Source of the DNA: Qiania dongpingensis | Lineage (GTDB): Bacteria > Bacillota > Clostridia > Lachnospirales > Lachnospiraceae | DNA length: 64,000 bases | NCBI RefSeq assembly: GCF_014337195.1 | Contig: NZ_CP060634.1 | Coordinates: 1,488,001 to 1,552,000 of the forward strand | Direction: 5' to 3' | Shown here: one piece after another, positions 26,044-34,799 of the stretch | How positions within the stretch are numbered: position 1 is the stretch's first letter | How the letters are laid out: each line of letters begins with the position of its first letter | Program-made: the position numbers and the translations under genes | The notes under the pieces: generated by a model | What the model saw: only the letters and a program-made list of their open reading frames with translations | Databases searched by the model: none | What the model was told of the DNA's origin: nothing

Positions 26044-27492
26044 TTAAATGTGCAGGACAAACTGATCCTGGGCCTTTCGGAAAATCAGGCCGCCGACAAG
26101 CAGCGCTGCTAAAGCAAACCCCAGACACATAATATACTGTGTCGGCTCCGGAGAAACCCCGTCTATGATGATCGTCCTGAAAAAGCACATATAGTAATAC
26201 ATGGGGTTGATTTTCTGGAATGTGAGCAGAAAGGTTCCTTCTAATAAAGATACAGGATAAATGATCGGGGTCGCATACATCCAAAGCATGGTAAAAACTC
26301 CCCACAGGAACTGCATATCCCGGAAAAATACCATTGCAGTTGAAAGTATAAATGAAACCCCTATTACAAAAGTCAAAAAACAGATGACTCCAAACGGAAT
26401 CAGCAAATATGCCAATGTAATTTTCTGGCCGGTTATGACCGCCACCAAAAACAGCGGAATCAACGACAATAAAAGATTAATGGAGGTAGATAATACCTTT
26501 GATATCGGATAAATATACTTCGGCACATATACCTTTGTGATCAACGATGCATTTCCGGTGATCGCATTCATTGCCTGGCTCGTAGCGTCTGTAAAAAAAT
26601 TAAAGAAAACCACACCGGTCAGCAAATAAACGGGATATGCCGGAATATCAAACCGGAATATCCGTGAAAAAACCACATACTGGACTCCCATTGTAAGGAG
26701 AGGGTTTAAAAAACTCCAAAAAACTCCAAGAACAGAACGTTTGTATTTTGTTTTAAAATCCCTTGCCACCAATTGATGCAGCAAAAAGTTATAGCGTTCC
26801 AAGGTGTATAAGAATTTTAACCCTGCTGTCATCTTGCCCTTTTTCTCCGCAAGGATATTCCAGGCACAATACAGCAAAAGCAGTACAAAAACAATTAAAA
26901 GGGCTACCGGATACCACATTGCCTTGTCTGAATCATTCGACTGTATAGCGCCGGCGCAAAGAGCACGGCCTTCCAGTTCCTGACCGTTTACCAGAAGCTT
27001 CCCCCCGGCATTTTCAACGGCTTGGGTGGTCATTGTCACAGAACTTCCTGCTTCACCACCCTCAAATGTGAACGCAAGTCCAATCTGCTGATTTTCCACT
27101 TCCCCCGTGTCTATCATTTTTCCAAGCTTAAAGGTCTGCCATTCGCCGTTTCCAAGCTCAGACGCCTCAACGGTGCTCTCTGCCAGAACTGTACCCTTCG
27201 CCATATCCAGGACCTGCAGATGTACGGTCCCTTTGTTTGTACGCCCGTAAGTAAGGAAATATCCCTGTACCTGGTTTAAGTACTGGTGTTCGCTTTTAAA
27301 TGTCTGCAGAATCGTCATTCCGTCTGTCAGCTCATCTAAATCTTTCTCCGGCACGTTTGCGATCTGGTACAGCTCATCGGACGTGTACTCAATCTTATCC
27401 CGCGCAATATATAAAAAGAAAACCGCACACAGCACATATACAAGAAGCAAAATCGCGCTGATTTTTTTTACATTAAATTTTTTCTGACTCAT
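26044..27492 (-). CDS. ABC-2 type polysaccharide exporter permease (Wzm-like) with N-terminal extracytoplasmic domain
   Basis: ATG 27492 is preferred over 27513 because GAAAGG precedes it at nine bases. A first membrane helix (residues 11-32) is followed by about 150 residues expected outside the cell. That part has the features GMTILQTFKSE, FLTYGRTNKGTV and GEWQTFKLG. A second helix lies at about 198-220. The ABC-2 permease domain with six helices then fills residues 230-482, including FKTKYKRSVLGVFWSFLNPL, typical of Wzm/TagG. A normal Wzm has about 260 residues, so this one is a fusion. The outer domain resembles the extracytoplasmic jelly-roll-like part found in some DUF2142-type membrane proteins. 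It could bind sugars, but that is inference. Confidence 0.88.
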   Translation of the reverse strand: MSQKKFNVKKISAILLLVYVLCAVFFLYIARDKIEYTSDELYQIANVPEKDLDELTDGMTILQTFKSEHQYLNQVQGYFLTYGRTNKGTVHLQVLDMAKGTVLAESTVEASELGNGEWQTFKLGKMIDTGEVENQQIGLAFTFEGGEAGSSVTMTTQAVENAGGKLLVNGQELEGRALCAGAIQSNDSDKAMWYPVALLIVFVLLLLYCAWNILAEKKGKMTAGLKFLYTLERYNFLLHQLVARDFKTKYKRSVLGVFWSFLNPLLTMGVQYVVFSRIFRFDIPAYPVYLLTGVVFFNFFTDATSQAMNAITGNASLITKVYVPKYIYPISKVLSTSINLLLSLIPLFLVAVITGQKITLAYLLIPFGVICFLTFVIGVSFILSTAMVFFRDMQFLWGVFTMLWMYATPIIYPVSLLEGTFLLTFQKINPMYYYMCFFRTIIIDGVSPEPTQYIMCLGFALAALLVGGLIFRKAQDQFVLHI

Positions 27493-27526
27493 TGGTATGA
27501 ACCTTTCTCTCATAAGTATCCAGAGT

Positions 27527-28081
27527 TTAAAATTTAAACGTCTCTTTTAAACCCAGCCATTTTTGATCTTTTTCTGAAATAATCAGTTCTACACCATCCT
27601 GCAGAGGCCAATCCACTCCAATATCCGGATCATTCCATGCAACTCCGCCCTCGTCTCCCGGACGATAAAAATCGGTACATTTATAGGCAAATTCAGCCTC
27701 ATCGCTCAACACAAGGAAACCATGGGCAAACCCGGGTGAAATGTAAAATTGTTTTTTATTTTCCGCGGACAGCTCCACTCCGAACCATTTCCCATAAGTA
27801 TTCGATTTCGAACGTAAATCTACCGCCACATCAAATACAGTCCCCCTTACGGCTCGCACCAGTTTCCCCTGCGGATACTGTTTTTGAAAATGCAGTCCCC
27901 GCAGGACTCCTCTTGTGGACATGGACTGATTGTCCTGTACGAAAACCATGTTAAGCCCCGCTTCCTTAAAATCATTAAGATTATATGTTTCCATAAAATA
28001 ACCACGTTCATCAGAAAATACAGTCGGTTCGATTACATATAATCCCTCAATATCGCATGCAGTTACTTTAATCTTTCCCAT
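27527..28081 (-). CDS. rmlC: dTDP-4-dehydrorhamnose 3,5-epimerase
   Basis: Length (184 residues) and motifs fit RmlC/RfbC throughout: FSDERGYFMETYN at the start, VLRGLHFQ with the catalytic His, GKLVRAVRGTVFDVAVDLR and ISPGFAHGFLVLSD in the cupin core, and NDPDIGVDWP near the end. It converts dTDP-4-keto-6-deoxyglucose to dTDP-4-keto-rhamnose in the cytoplasm, a step in dTDP-L-rhamnose synthesis. rmlA, rmlB and a certain rmlD are not in the window. AGAAAGG precedes the ATG. The gene is the first full-length gene after a promoter and a 19-codon leader ORF, and the ABC exporter genes follow 35 bases later. Confidence 0.95.
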   Translation of the reverse strand: MGKIKVTACDIEGLYVIEPTVFSDERGYFMETYNLNDFKEAGLNMVFVQDNQSMSTRGVLRGLHFQKQYPQGKLVRAVRGTVFDVAVDLRSKSNTYGKWFGVELSAENKKQFYISPGFAHGFLVLSDEAEFAYKCTDFYRPGDEGGVAWNDPDIGVDWPLQDGVELIISEKDQKWLGLKETFKF

Positions 28082-28117
28082 TTTATTTTTCCTTTCTGAT
28101 ATCTCTTAAATTTCAAT

Positions 28118-28177
28118 CTATTTATTCATTTTTTTCAAATGTACTTTGTCTTTCTCTCGTTTTTGTTCTTTTGACAT
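28118..28177 (-). CDS. Putative 19-residue leader peptide upstream of rmlC
   Basis: ATG 28177 to TAG 28118 encodes MSKEQKREKDKVHLKKMNK, a strongly charged peptide. It has a near-perfect ribosome binding site (AAAGGAGT) seven bases before the ATG, a better one than rmlC itself. It lies about 40 bases after the expected transcription start of the promoter at 28225-28253 and ends 36 bases before rmlC. The peptide could be a functional microprotein or a translated leader that controls rmlC. The peptide was not recognised as a member of any family. Confidence 0.55.
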   Translation of the reverse strand: MSKEQKREKDKVHLKKMNK

Positions 28178-28224
28178 CCAGCTTACTCCTTTCTTAGTTC
28201 CAATTTTATAACCAAGTCCAGAGA

Positions 28225-28253
28225 ATTATAGCATTTATTGCCTGCTTTATCAA
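28225..28253 (-). promoter_or_regulatory. Promoter for leader ORF-rmlC-ABC exporter
   Basis: On the minus strand TTGATA (28253-28248), 17 bases and TATAAT (28230-28225) preceded by TGC. It starts a new transcript inside the long polysaccharide gene run. No terminator-like hairpin was seen between it and the DUF2142 gene ending at 28319, so read-through is possible. Confidence 0.8.
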
Positions 28254-28318
28254 GCTACCTGCTCTTTTCTTCATCGTATCTTCATTGGAATTTCTGTTTC
28301 GCACAATAATTGCCTCCA

Positions 28319-30265
28319 TTACATGTTCCTAATCATAAGGAGCTGTGTCCATATCATGGTAAACAGCAAAAAGGCAGAAAATCCTGTAACAATCATATTC
28401 CGGGCAGAATCCGAGCATCGTATCTGAAGCCGCCGGACACCTGCCACAAGAAAAAGCGGCAGAAGAACGGGCAGAAAATATCTTCCCTGCACACCTTCTA
28501 TAGTACTGCTCCCCGGCACCGTATAGGTCAGATAAAACGCGGTCCATATTAATACTACCGTCATCAAAGATATTACAAATAACACAATCTTATTTTTTCT
28601 GGACAATACCTCTTCTTCATTCCCTGAGCTATCCGTCAGGACGGCAAAACATGAAAAGATCATTGTAACACTGCCAAATCCGGCTATTCCCCAATGCCCC
28701 AAAATCTGAAAAGCACCTCCTCCGATCAAATAGCTGGGAAGACTTCTCCAGACATTCCGTGTCAGGACCTTGATATACGATAAAGGCTGCGTTAATATAT
28801 TTTTCATCTGCAGCGCCACGCTCACATCTCCTCCCCTGCTGTCTCCATAGCTGGAAGGCGACAAGAGGCTCGGAAGCACAAACGTGGACATGAGAGCCAG
28901 GAAAAAAAAGAGGATTCCCGCTCTCATCAGCCATTTCTGGCGGTTATCCTTAAATTTGGAAGCCGGTATCAGTAAGCCTGTCAGCACCAATGGGGCGTAT
29001 ACCGCCTTTGGCAATATCCCCCAAACCAAACAAGCCATCGCCACGAAATAATTTGTCCAGGAAAAGGTCCCTTCTTTTGCAAGCGCTTCCCGTAAAAGAA
29101 TAGAAAGTCCAAGAGACACAAACGCAATAACAACCGCATCATAGGAATAGCAGCATGCCAAAAACATAGGAGTCGGCATCAGGCCCACCATTGTCAACAA
29201 ACGTTTGCCCACCGGCAGTATTTTAATGGCTAAGGCCATAATAAGAGAGTATAGCAGGAGTCCTCCCAAACGGCCAAACTGATACAGTAGAGAAAATGGC
29301 ATGTTCAAAAATCTGCCTATCTTTAAAAATAATGCCGGAACAATATAGCCTGTTGTATAGGTATCGATTCCGGAGCTTTGAACTACTGCCCCTTCGCCTC
29401 CAGTACAGTTCTCATCAAAAAACGCGTTTATTTCCTTTTTTTCTTCTATGGAAGCCGGAAGGTTCAGCGGCCAGGTTTCGATTCCACAATTAAATAGCTT
29501 GGCAAACTCCGGAGATACTTCTTCTCCTCCAGGATACAATGACAATTCATAAGCTCTTCTAAAATGAGTTTCTTCATCCCAGCCCACTTTCGTTACAGGA
29601 AAACACGTCAGTATTAAGACCCCGCCGGTCATACTAATCAAAAGGAAGGAAAATGCGATCTGTTTCCCAAAAAAGGCGCGGTATATAACTAACAGCAAAA
29701 TCGTAACACCAAATAAAAACACACACAACATTCTTATAGTGTTCCATTGAAAAGTATTTTTTACAAATAAATCTGTTATGTTCAAAGGAAGCGCAGACAG
29801 ATCAATATAGCTGACACCGTCCTCAAGAAGCAGGGAAGTGTCCGTATAAAGCTCAATCCAGTCCACATTCTTTCCTATGTTGATCACTGACTGACGAATC
29901 ACCGCACTATTTTTATCAAGAATCGTTTTTTGCTCCGCTTTTCCAAATTCGCTGTGGTACTGGATTGTGACCATCATATCTAAAAGTCCGTCATAATCAA
30001 AGGAATACATAAATTTTTCCACATATTTGCCACCAAGCTCAATACGGAGGGTTCCTCCATTCCCATCAAGCCGGTATCCCTCTGCAGATTGTATGAATCC
30101 TGTCGTATCAATGCTGCCGTCGGCTATTTTCCGGACTCCTTTTTCTCCCTCTGAAAGCCTAAAATAAAAAAAATTGCTGCCAATCTCAACTAAAAACATC
30201 AATAATACAATCAAGATTAATCCAACGGACAGCTTTTTTATTTTCTCATTTCCTCTTTTATCCAT
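28319..30265 (-). CDS. DUF2142 family polytopic membrane protein
   Basis: The 648-residue protein has a first helix at about 10-32 and an extracytoplasmic beta-rich domain at about 35-175 (YRLDGNGGTLRIELGG, FMYSFDYDG). Roughly eleven helices follow. VGWDEETHFRRAYELS, soon after the third helix, is the acidic loop typical of DUF2142 and GT-C enzymes, and VQGRYFLPVLLPLFL near the end is another family mark. It is likely a glycosyltransferase that uses a lipid-linked sugar outside the membrane, or a related polymer-handling protein. A second DUF2142 gene lies ten bases upstream in the same operon. The pair may act on different linkages. Catalytic activity is inferred only from fold resemblance. 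Confidence 0.83.
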   Translation of the reverse strand: MDKRGNEKIKKLSVGLILIVLLMFLVEIGSNFFYFRLSEGEKGVRKIADGSIDTTGFIQSAEGYRLDGNGGTLRIELGGKYVEKFMYSFDYDGLLDMMVTIQYHSEFGKAEQKTILDKNSAVIRQSVINIGKNVDWIELYTDTSLLLEDGVSYIDLSALPLNITDLFVKNTFQWNTIRMLCVFLFGVTILLLVIYRAFFGKQIAFSFLLISMTGGVLILTCFPVTKVGWDEETHFRRAYELSLYPGGEEVSPEFAKLFNCGIETWPLNLPASIEEKKEINAFFDENCTGGEGAVVQSSGIDTYTTGYIVPALFLKIGRFLNMPFSLLYQFGRLGGLLLYSLIMALAIKILPVGKRLLTMVGLMPTPMFLACCYSYDAVVIAFVSLGLSILLREALAKEGTFSWTNYFVAMACLVWGILPKAVYAPLVLTGLLIPASKFKDNRQKWLMRAGILFFFLALMSTFVLPSLLSPSSYGDSRGGDVSVALQMKNILTQPLSYIKVLTRNVWRSLPSYLIGGGAFQILGHWGIAGFGSVTMIFSCFAVLTDSSGNEEEVLSRKNKIVLFVISLMTVVLIWTAFYLTYTVPGSSTIEGVQGRYFLPVLLPLFLVAGVRRLQIRCSDSARNMIVTGFSAFLLFTMIWTQLLMIRNM

Positions 30266-30275
30266 CTATATCTCC

Positions 30276-31874
30276 TTAAAAAACCGTACCCAGAGAAACT
30301 GCCGCTATTTTCTGTACTACAAGTGCGTTAAAGCATATGGCCAGCACAATGATCCACTTATCCATATTCTTCCGCAAAACAATCTTATTATTTCTCAAAG
30401 TCAATAGAAAAAGCGGCAGAATCGGAAGGAAATACCTCCCCTGGATCCCTTCAATAAAGCTCCAGCTGGCAGGCGTCCAGCCAAAAAGCATCGACATACC
30501 GATCAAAAACGCAATGCTTAAGCATATCACGATACACCACGCTTTTTGTCCGCTCTTCATACCCTCTATTTCATCCTCCGTCTTCAGGCAGGATAAAAAC
30601 AGAAGAAACAAAAATGCCAGCACCGCCAGTTCTCCTATACAGATATTTCTCCATCCCAGTTCATAGCCGATCATATGAGTCAAATAAAAGCCGGCGTACT
30701 CTCTCACCGTATTGAACAGAAGAAAAAGAAATCTGACGGGATCTTTCACGAGCATCCCCAACGTATATCCTGGCTCGCCAGCCCAGGATATATAGTTTTC
30801 TCCTGTTCCGATGTAGCCCGCTATCGCTGTCATGTTATTAAGCAGCAGAGAAAGGACTGCTGCTCCCATTACTGCTCCTGCGGATATCCAGTAAAATCTT
30901 TTCGAGCCAAATTTTTTCCGTGGAATCAGCAGACAAAGGCCGGCCAAAAGAATGTACACCGTCTTGCACGGAGCCAGCAGACCTAGTAATACCGCAAGCA
31001 CCGCGACTTCTTTCTTTCCTATCTTGTCCGCAGTCTGGCTATATTGAAGACATACCGCTGTAAACAATATAGCCATCGCCAATGCCAGTGTATCATAGGA
31101 CATGGAAGAAATCAGCTCCATCGTCATCGGAAGCATAGCTACTGAAAACAGCACCATCTTTCCAAACGGTATCCGTTTTATAGCCCAATACACACATCCG
31201 GTAAATGCCAATAAATTCATAAGGCGGCCAAGAAACATGGTCATAGCCCATCCAAGATTCATAAGCCTTCCCAACGTGATGCCCACCGCCTGAGGGATAT
31301 ATGGCACTGGTCCTGTATTTACCAGTTTATAATCAAAGACAACCGTTTCCGCACTCTGACAAGGCTTAAAAAAAGAATCTGCCAATGTCAGATAATTCTC
31401 TTTCGTATTTCGGTGATCAAACGGAGCTCTGGCGTCTTCTGCCCGCATATAAACATGACCTTCTTCATCGGCCGCTTCCTTAAACATCATAACATTGGAC
31501 CACTTATAGGCGGTGGCATAATGGGCGATCTCATCCGGCGCCGTGAGGGGAGGAAGAATAAACATATAGACGATTCCAACCGTAAGACAGCAGACCAGAA
31601 ACAGTTTTTCTGTTTTTATCTTCTTCGCCTTTATCAGATAAAAAGAAAGTCCAAAGCAGAACAAAAGTAAAAAAAGAGAAAACACACAGTACAAAACTAA
31701 AAGCCGTGTGCTGAATGGTTTTAATACAGGTAAAACACATGCCTTTAAGGTCGTGAACCATAGAGCTGTCAGAATCAGGACGGCGCCAGTCCAAAACACC
31801 CACAATTTTTTTTCACTTATCCGGCGCCATATTTCTTTCCATTTCTCCATCTCCGCTCCCATAAATATCCTCAC
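30276..31874 (-). CDS. DUF2142 family polytopic membrane protein
   Basis: About twelve hydrophobic segments make up this 532-residue protein. LPPLTAPDEIAHYATAYKWS, about 110 residues in, is the family's acidic outer loop, and IQGRYFLPILPLFLLTL near the C-terminus matches its neighbour. Unlike the neighbour it lacks a large N-terminal outer domain. The start is ambiguous: GTG 31874, ATG 31862 (with GAGG six bases upstream) and ATG 31850 (with GGAG) are all possible, and 31862 looks best. It belongs to the glf-led operon. A GT-C-like role in placing a sugar side group on the outer face of the membrane is plausible, by analogy. Confidence 0.82.
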   Translation of the reverse strand: MRIFMGAEMEKWKEIWRRISEKKLWVFWTGAVLILTALWFTTLKACVLPVLKPFSTRLLVLYCVFSLFLLLFCFGLSFYLIKAKKIKTEKLFLVCCLTVGIVYMFILPPLTAPDEIAHYATAYKWSNVMMFKEAADEEGHVYMRAEDARAPFDHRNTKENYLTLADSFFKPCQSAETVVFDYKLVNTGPVPYIPQAVGITLGRLMNLGWAMTMFLGRLMNLLAFTGCVYWAIKRIPFGKMVLFSVAMLPMTMELISSMSYDTLALAMAILFTAVCLQYSQTADKIGKKEVAVLAVLLGLLAPCKTVYILLAGLCLLIPRKKFGSKRFYWISAGAVMGAAVLSLLLNNMTAIAGYIGTGENYISWAGEPGYTLGMLVKDPVRFLFLLFNTVREYAGFYLTHMIGYELGWRNICIGELAVLAFLFLLFLSCLKTEDEIEGMKSGQKAWCIVICLSIAFLIGMSMLFGWTPASWSFIEGIQGRYFLPILPLFLLTLRNNKIVLRKNMDKWIIVLAICFNALVVQKIAAVSLGTVF

Positions 31875-31880
31875 GATGAT

Positions 31881-32714
31881 TCATCGTTTCTTCTTCGCAT
31901 TCAACCTCAGATATATCTGAATCAATTCATTTCTTGCATGACGAATCATCATACTGACCCAAAGCTCAAATCGGTTCAGATGAACGGCCCCAAGCGCGTT
32001 ATGCTTTTTTAACAGGTTCTTATGTTCCAGATTATAGGTCTTCCTGTCATCATTGATCAGGTTTCCCGTATTGGAATCATTCCGCACCCGGAATCCGTTC
32101 AGCTCTTCATGAATCACATAGATCTTTCCCAGACAGGCCATCCGAAGCCACATATCAAAGTCCAGGATATACGGAAATTCAGGATCAAATCCTCCCGCTC
32201 TCTCATAAGAGCTCCTCGGGAACAGCGTATTGCAGGGGGCGCCAAAGAAGCTCTTGAATATCAGCGCCCGTTTAGCCACCTTCCTACCCTCTAGGAGTCC
32301 CGCCTTTGGATACCGTTTAAAACACCCTGTCCGCATCCCGTTTTCATCAATCAGAGCCGTATCGCTCATTACCAGCGTCACATCCGGATGCCTAAGAAGC
32401 GCTCCCAGCTCTTTTTGAATACTATCCGCATATAGGATATCATCTGCACAGACCAGCTTGATATAATCTCCCTTCGCTTCCGCCAGGCATTTGTTCCAGT
32501 TACCGGTCATGCCCAGATTCTTTTCATTCTGGACCAGGCGCATTCTGGGATCTTCGATGTTCTTCACGATCTCCACCGTATTGTCCTTAGAGCAGTCGTC
32601 CACCACGACCAGCTCAATATTCTTATAGTTCTGATCCAATATGGATTCAATGGTCTTCTTTATATAAACCGCGCTGTTATAAGCCGGAATACATACACTC
32701 ACTAAAGGCATCAT
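31881..32714 (-). CDS. Family 2 glycosyltransferase
   Basis: This compact GT2 enzyme of 277 residues starts with LVSVCIPAYNSAVYIKKTIE, continues with LVVVDDCSKDNT and has the acidic CADDIL motif near residue 90. The later PCNTLFPRSSYERAGGFD and DFDMWLRMA are the usual acceptor-side motifs. No membrane helix is seen. It should add one sugar to a lipid-linked intermediate on the cytoplasmic side. It overlaps the DUF2304 gene upstream by four bases, so translation is coupled. Donor and linkage are unknown. Confidence 0.88.
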   Translation of the reverse strand: MMPLVSVCIPAYNSAVYIKKTIESILDQNYKNIELVVVDDCSKDNTVEIVKNIEDPRMRLVQNEKNLGMTGNWNKCLAEAKGDYIKLVCADDILYADSIQKELGALLRHPDVTLVMSDTALIDENGMRTGCFKRYPKAGLLEGRKVAKRALIFKSFFGAPCNTLFPRSSYERAGGFDPEFPYILDFDMWLRMACLGKIYVIHEELNGFRVRNDSNTGNLINDDRKTYNLEHKNLLKKHNALGAVHLNRFELWVSMMIRHARNELIQIYLRLNAKKKR

Positions 32715-33082
32715 TTCTCTGGCTCCTTCTCCTGTTCCTTAAGTCTCTTCTCCGCTTCATTGTCATCCAGCGCAATTTTCTGCACCAGCTCTTTCATCTT
32801 GGTCTCCAGCTGGGAGATCCGGATCGACATGGAGAAATTCTTTACCAGAAGCAGAAAGATCATCAGCAGAAAAATGAAATTCGCGGTGGACATGGTCCCC
32901 ACCAATCCTGACAGCCAGTCCGCCGCTTTGGGGAAAACGCTGAAGATCACCAGCAGCAAAGCGAAGAACACCCAAAACATAGAATCCTCGATCTGCGCCT
33001 TAGCCTGGCGTATTTTTTTCATCATCAGCAGCAAGACAAGAAGGGACATCAAAATCAAGATCACCCGCAGTACCGTCGTCAT
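32711..33082 (-). CDS. DUF2304 family small membrane protein
   Basis: The 123-residue protein has three hydrophobic stretches (about 4-20, 36-54 and 65-83) and a charged helical tail of 35 residues rich in Lys and Glu. This is the profile of DUF2304 proteins, which are commonly found beside DPM-like glycosyltransferases in surface polysaccharide loci. Here the DPM-like gene lies directly upstream and overlaps by four bases. It may stabilise the glycosyltransferase at the membrane or help move its lipid-linked product. Function has not been shown for this family as far as I know. Confidence 0.8.
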   Translation of the reverse strand: MTTVLRVILILMSLLVLLLMMKKIRQAKAQIEDSMFWVFFALLLVIFSVFPKAADWLSGLVGTMSTANFIFLLMIFLLLVKNFSMSIRISQLETKMKELVQKIALDDNEAEKRLKEQEKEPEK

Positions 33083-33807
33083 CGTTCATCTCCTCCATTC
33101 TTCCTGCGGTAACGCTTATCCCGCTTTCTGAAATTCTGAATCAGTAAAATGGAAAACAGCATCTTGCTCATATATTTCGCCGCGTTCACCGGATTCAGAT
33201 AACTTTCCCCGGCGATACGCTCGTCCATTTTCACCTGGACCTCCGCTACTTTAGCTCCCTGCTTCAGCAAATAGGAAATCGTGTCCGGCTCCGGCCCATA
33301 ATTCAGGCTCAAAGCAAATTCCTCCATCATCCGGCGGCTGAACATGCGCATCCCGGAGGTCGGATCTTTTATCCTTACGCCGGTCGTCAGCCGAATGGCG
33401 GCAGAAATCAGGCTGCTCCCCAGCATCCTCATGGTCCTTGGTTTCTTTTCCGATACAAACCGGGATCCGATGACAATATCATACCCCTCATCCATCTTAT
33501 CCCGCATCGCCTGGATGAATTCCGGCCGGTGCTGACCGTCCCCGTCAAACTGGATGGCATACTGATAGTGGTTTCGGTAAGCATATTTTAAACCTGCCTG
33601 GAAACCTCCGGCCAGCCCAAGATTTACCGGCAGATCCAGAAGGTGATACCCCTTTTTTCTGCAGATTTCTGCTGTCTTATCTTTTGAGCCGTCGTTGACC
33701 ACCACATAGTCGAACTGGGGATAATAAAAGATCAGGTTGTCCACCACCCGCTCGATATTTTTCTCTTCATTATAGGCCGGTATTACAATCAGGACGTCCG
33801 CCATCAT
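33079..33807 (-). CDS. DPM-like family 2 glycosyltransferase
   Basis: ATG 33807 is chosen: GGAGG lies five bases upstream, and the start overlaps the preceding stop as ATGATG. The longer frame would begin with a TTG inside the ribosome binding site. Motifs include VLIVIPAYNEEKNIE, VVNDGSKDKT, QFDGDGQH and DPTSGMRMFSR, the last typical of DPM1-like enzymes. It has no long C-terminal membrane anchor; the overlapping DUF2304 gene downstream may supply it. The enzyme should load a sugar onto undecaprenyl phosphate. YLNPVNAAKYMSKM at the end is shared by many such Firmicutes proteins. Confidence 0.88.
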   Translation of the reverse strand: MMADVLIVIPAYNEEKNIERVVDNLIFYYPQFDYVVVNDGSKDKTAEICRKKGYHLLDLPVNLGLAGGFQAGLKYAYRNHYQYAIQFDGDGQHRPEFIQAMRDKMDEGYDIVIGSRFVSEKKPRTMRMLGSSLISAAIRLTTGVRIKDPTSGMRMFSRRMMEEFALSLNYGPEPDTISYLLKQGAKVAEVQVKMDERIAGESYLNPVNAAKYMSKMLFSILLIQNFRKRDKRYRRKNGGDER

Positions 33808-34799
33808 TTGTTCCTCCAATAACTCTTATTCATGCTGCAGGCCAGCACCATTTTAGCAGAAAGCTTTTTGTATCGTTTTCCCAGAAGATATCCTGTGTAT
33901 TTGCAGGCTGTAGTGAAAAGCATTCCGGGAATCAGATAAATCCGCCCGCATCTGGCCAAATATTTCATGGTATTTATCACCAGCGCAAAGCCCTCCCGTT
34001 CTGAACGGATTCCCTGGAATACCTCTGGGTGCTCCGCCTGGGATACGGCCAGATCAAAATTCCTCTGAAACTGTACCTTATTGGAGAGATTGTGGGAATG
34101 AATGACCCGAGCGCCTGCGGCATAAGCCACCGCGTATCCGGCCTGCACCGCTCTCCCGGCAAATATCATGTCTTCATTGAAAATGGTCTTTTCCGGAAAT
34201 CCCCCCTGCAGTAAAAATAAATCCTTTCGATAAGCGGCGCAGACATTGGACGCAAAAAAGGTCTTTATTCCCATGGCAGGGATATCATCCTTCGTCTTGA
34301 TGCGAGACTGCGCCGGATAATTAAAGCTCCTGGTATACCGTTCAACAGGCCTGCAGTCCTTGTCAGGCATCTGGCGTCCATAGCTGAGGATGATTTCCGT
34401 CCCTTCCAGATTCCCTTCTGATGCTCCGCAGAACTCCCCGAAAAAAGGCTCTGTCAGCATTTCTATCATATGATCGTCTTCCGGAACGGCATCCTGCGTC
34501 ATATATACCACGACTTCTCCGTCACAGTATTCCATCCCTTTGTTTCTGGTGCCGCCGTGATCAAATTCCTCCTGCGAAAGAAAATGACACTCCGTCGGTA
34601 TATCGCTTTCCAATATCCACCGTTCCAGCTGTGCTCCGTGATTATCACCGGAGGCATCACCGGAGTCTGTGATCATCAGGACAACCTTATCCGGCTTTCT
34701 GCACTGCCTGTTCAGCATATGAAGCAAATGTCCCAATTTCCCATCCGGCTTATAAACGGGTATTACCACATTTATCTTCCCTGTTTTATCCTCTGTCAT
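33804..34799 (-). CDS. Family 2 glycosyltransferase, rhamnosyltransferase-like
   Basis: The frame extends to 34976, but ATG 34799 is certain: GGAGG stands six bases before it, it overlaps the flippase stop as ATGA, and the GT fold starts directly (INVVIPVYKPDGKL). The 331-residue product has LMITDSGDASGDN, FDHGGTRNKG and MTQDAVPEDD. The HGGTRN and TQDA motifs are typical of rhamnosyltransferases and relatives of WbbL. Downstream it overlaps the DPM-like gene. A rhamnosyl transfer fits with rmlC and the RgpF homologue, although the donor is inferred. Confidence 0.87.
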   Translation of the reverse strand: MTEDKTGKINVVIPVYKPDGKLGHLLHMLNRQCRKPDKVVLMITDSGDASGDNHGAQLERWILESDIPTECHFLSQEEFDHGGTRNKGMEYCDGEVVVYMTQDAVPEDDHMIEMLTEPFFGEFCGASEGNLEGTEIILSYGRQMPDKDCRPVERYTRSFNYPAQSRIKTKDDIPAMGIKTFFASNVCAAYRKDLFLLQGGFPEKTIFNEDMIFAGRAVQAGYAVAYAAGARVIHSHNLSNKVQFQRNFDLAVSQAEHPEVFQGIRSEREGFALVINTMKYLARCGRIYLIPGMLFTTACKYTGYLLGKRYKKLSAKMVLACSMNKSYWRNK

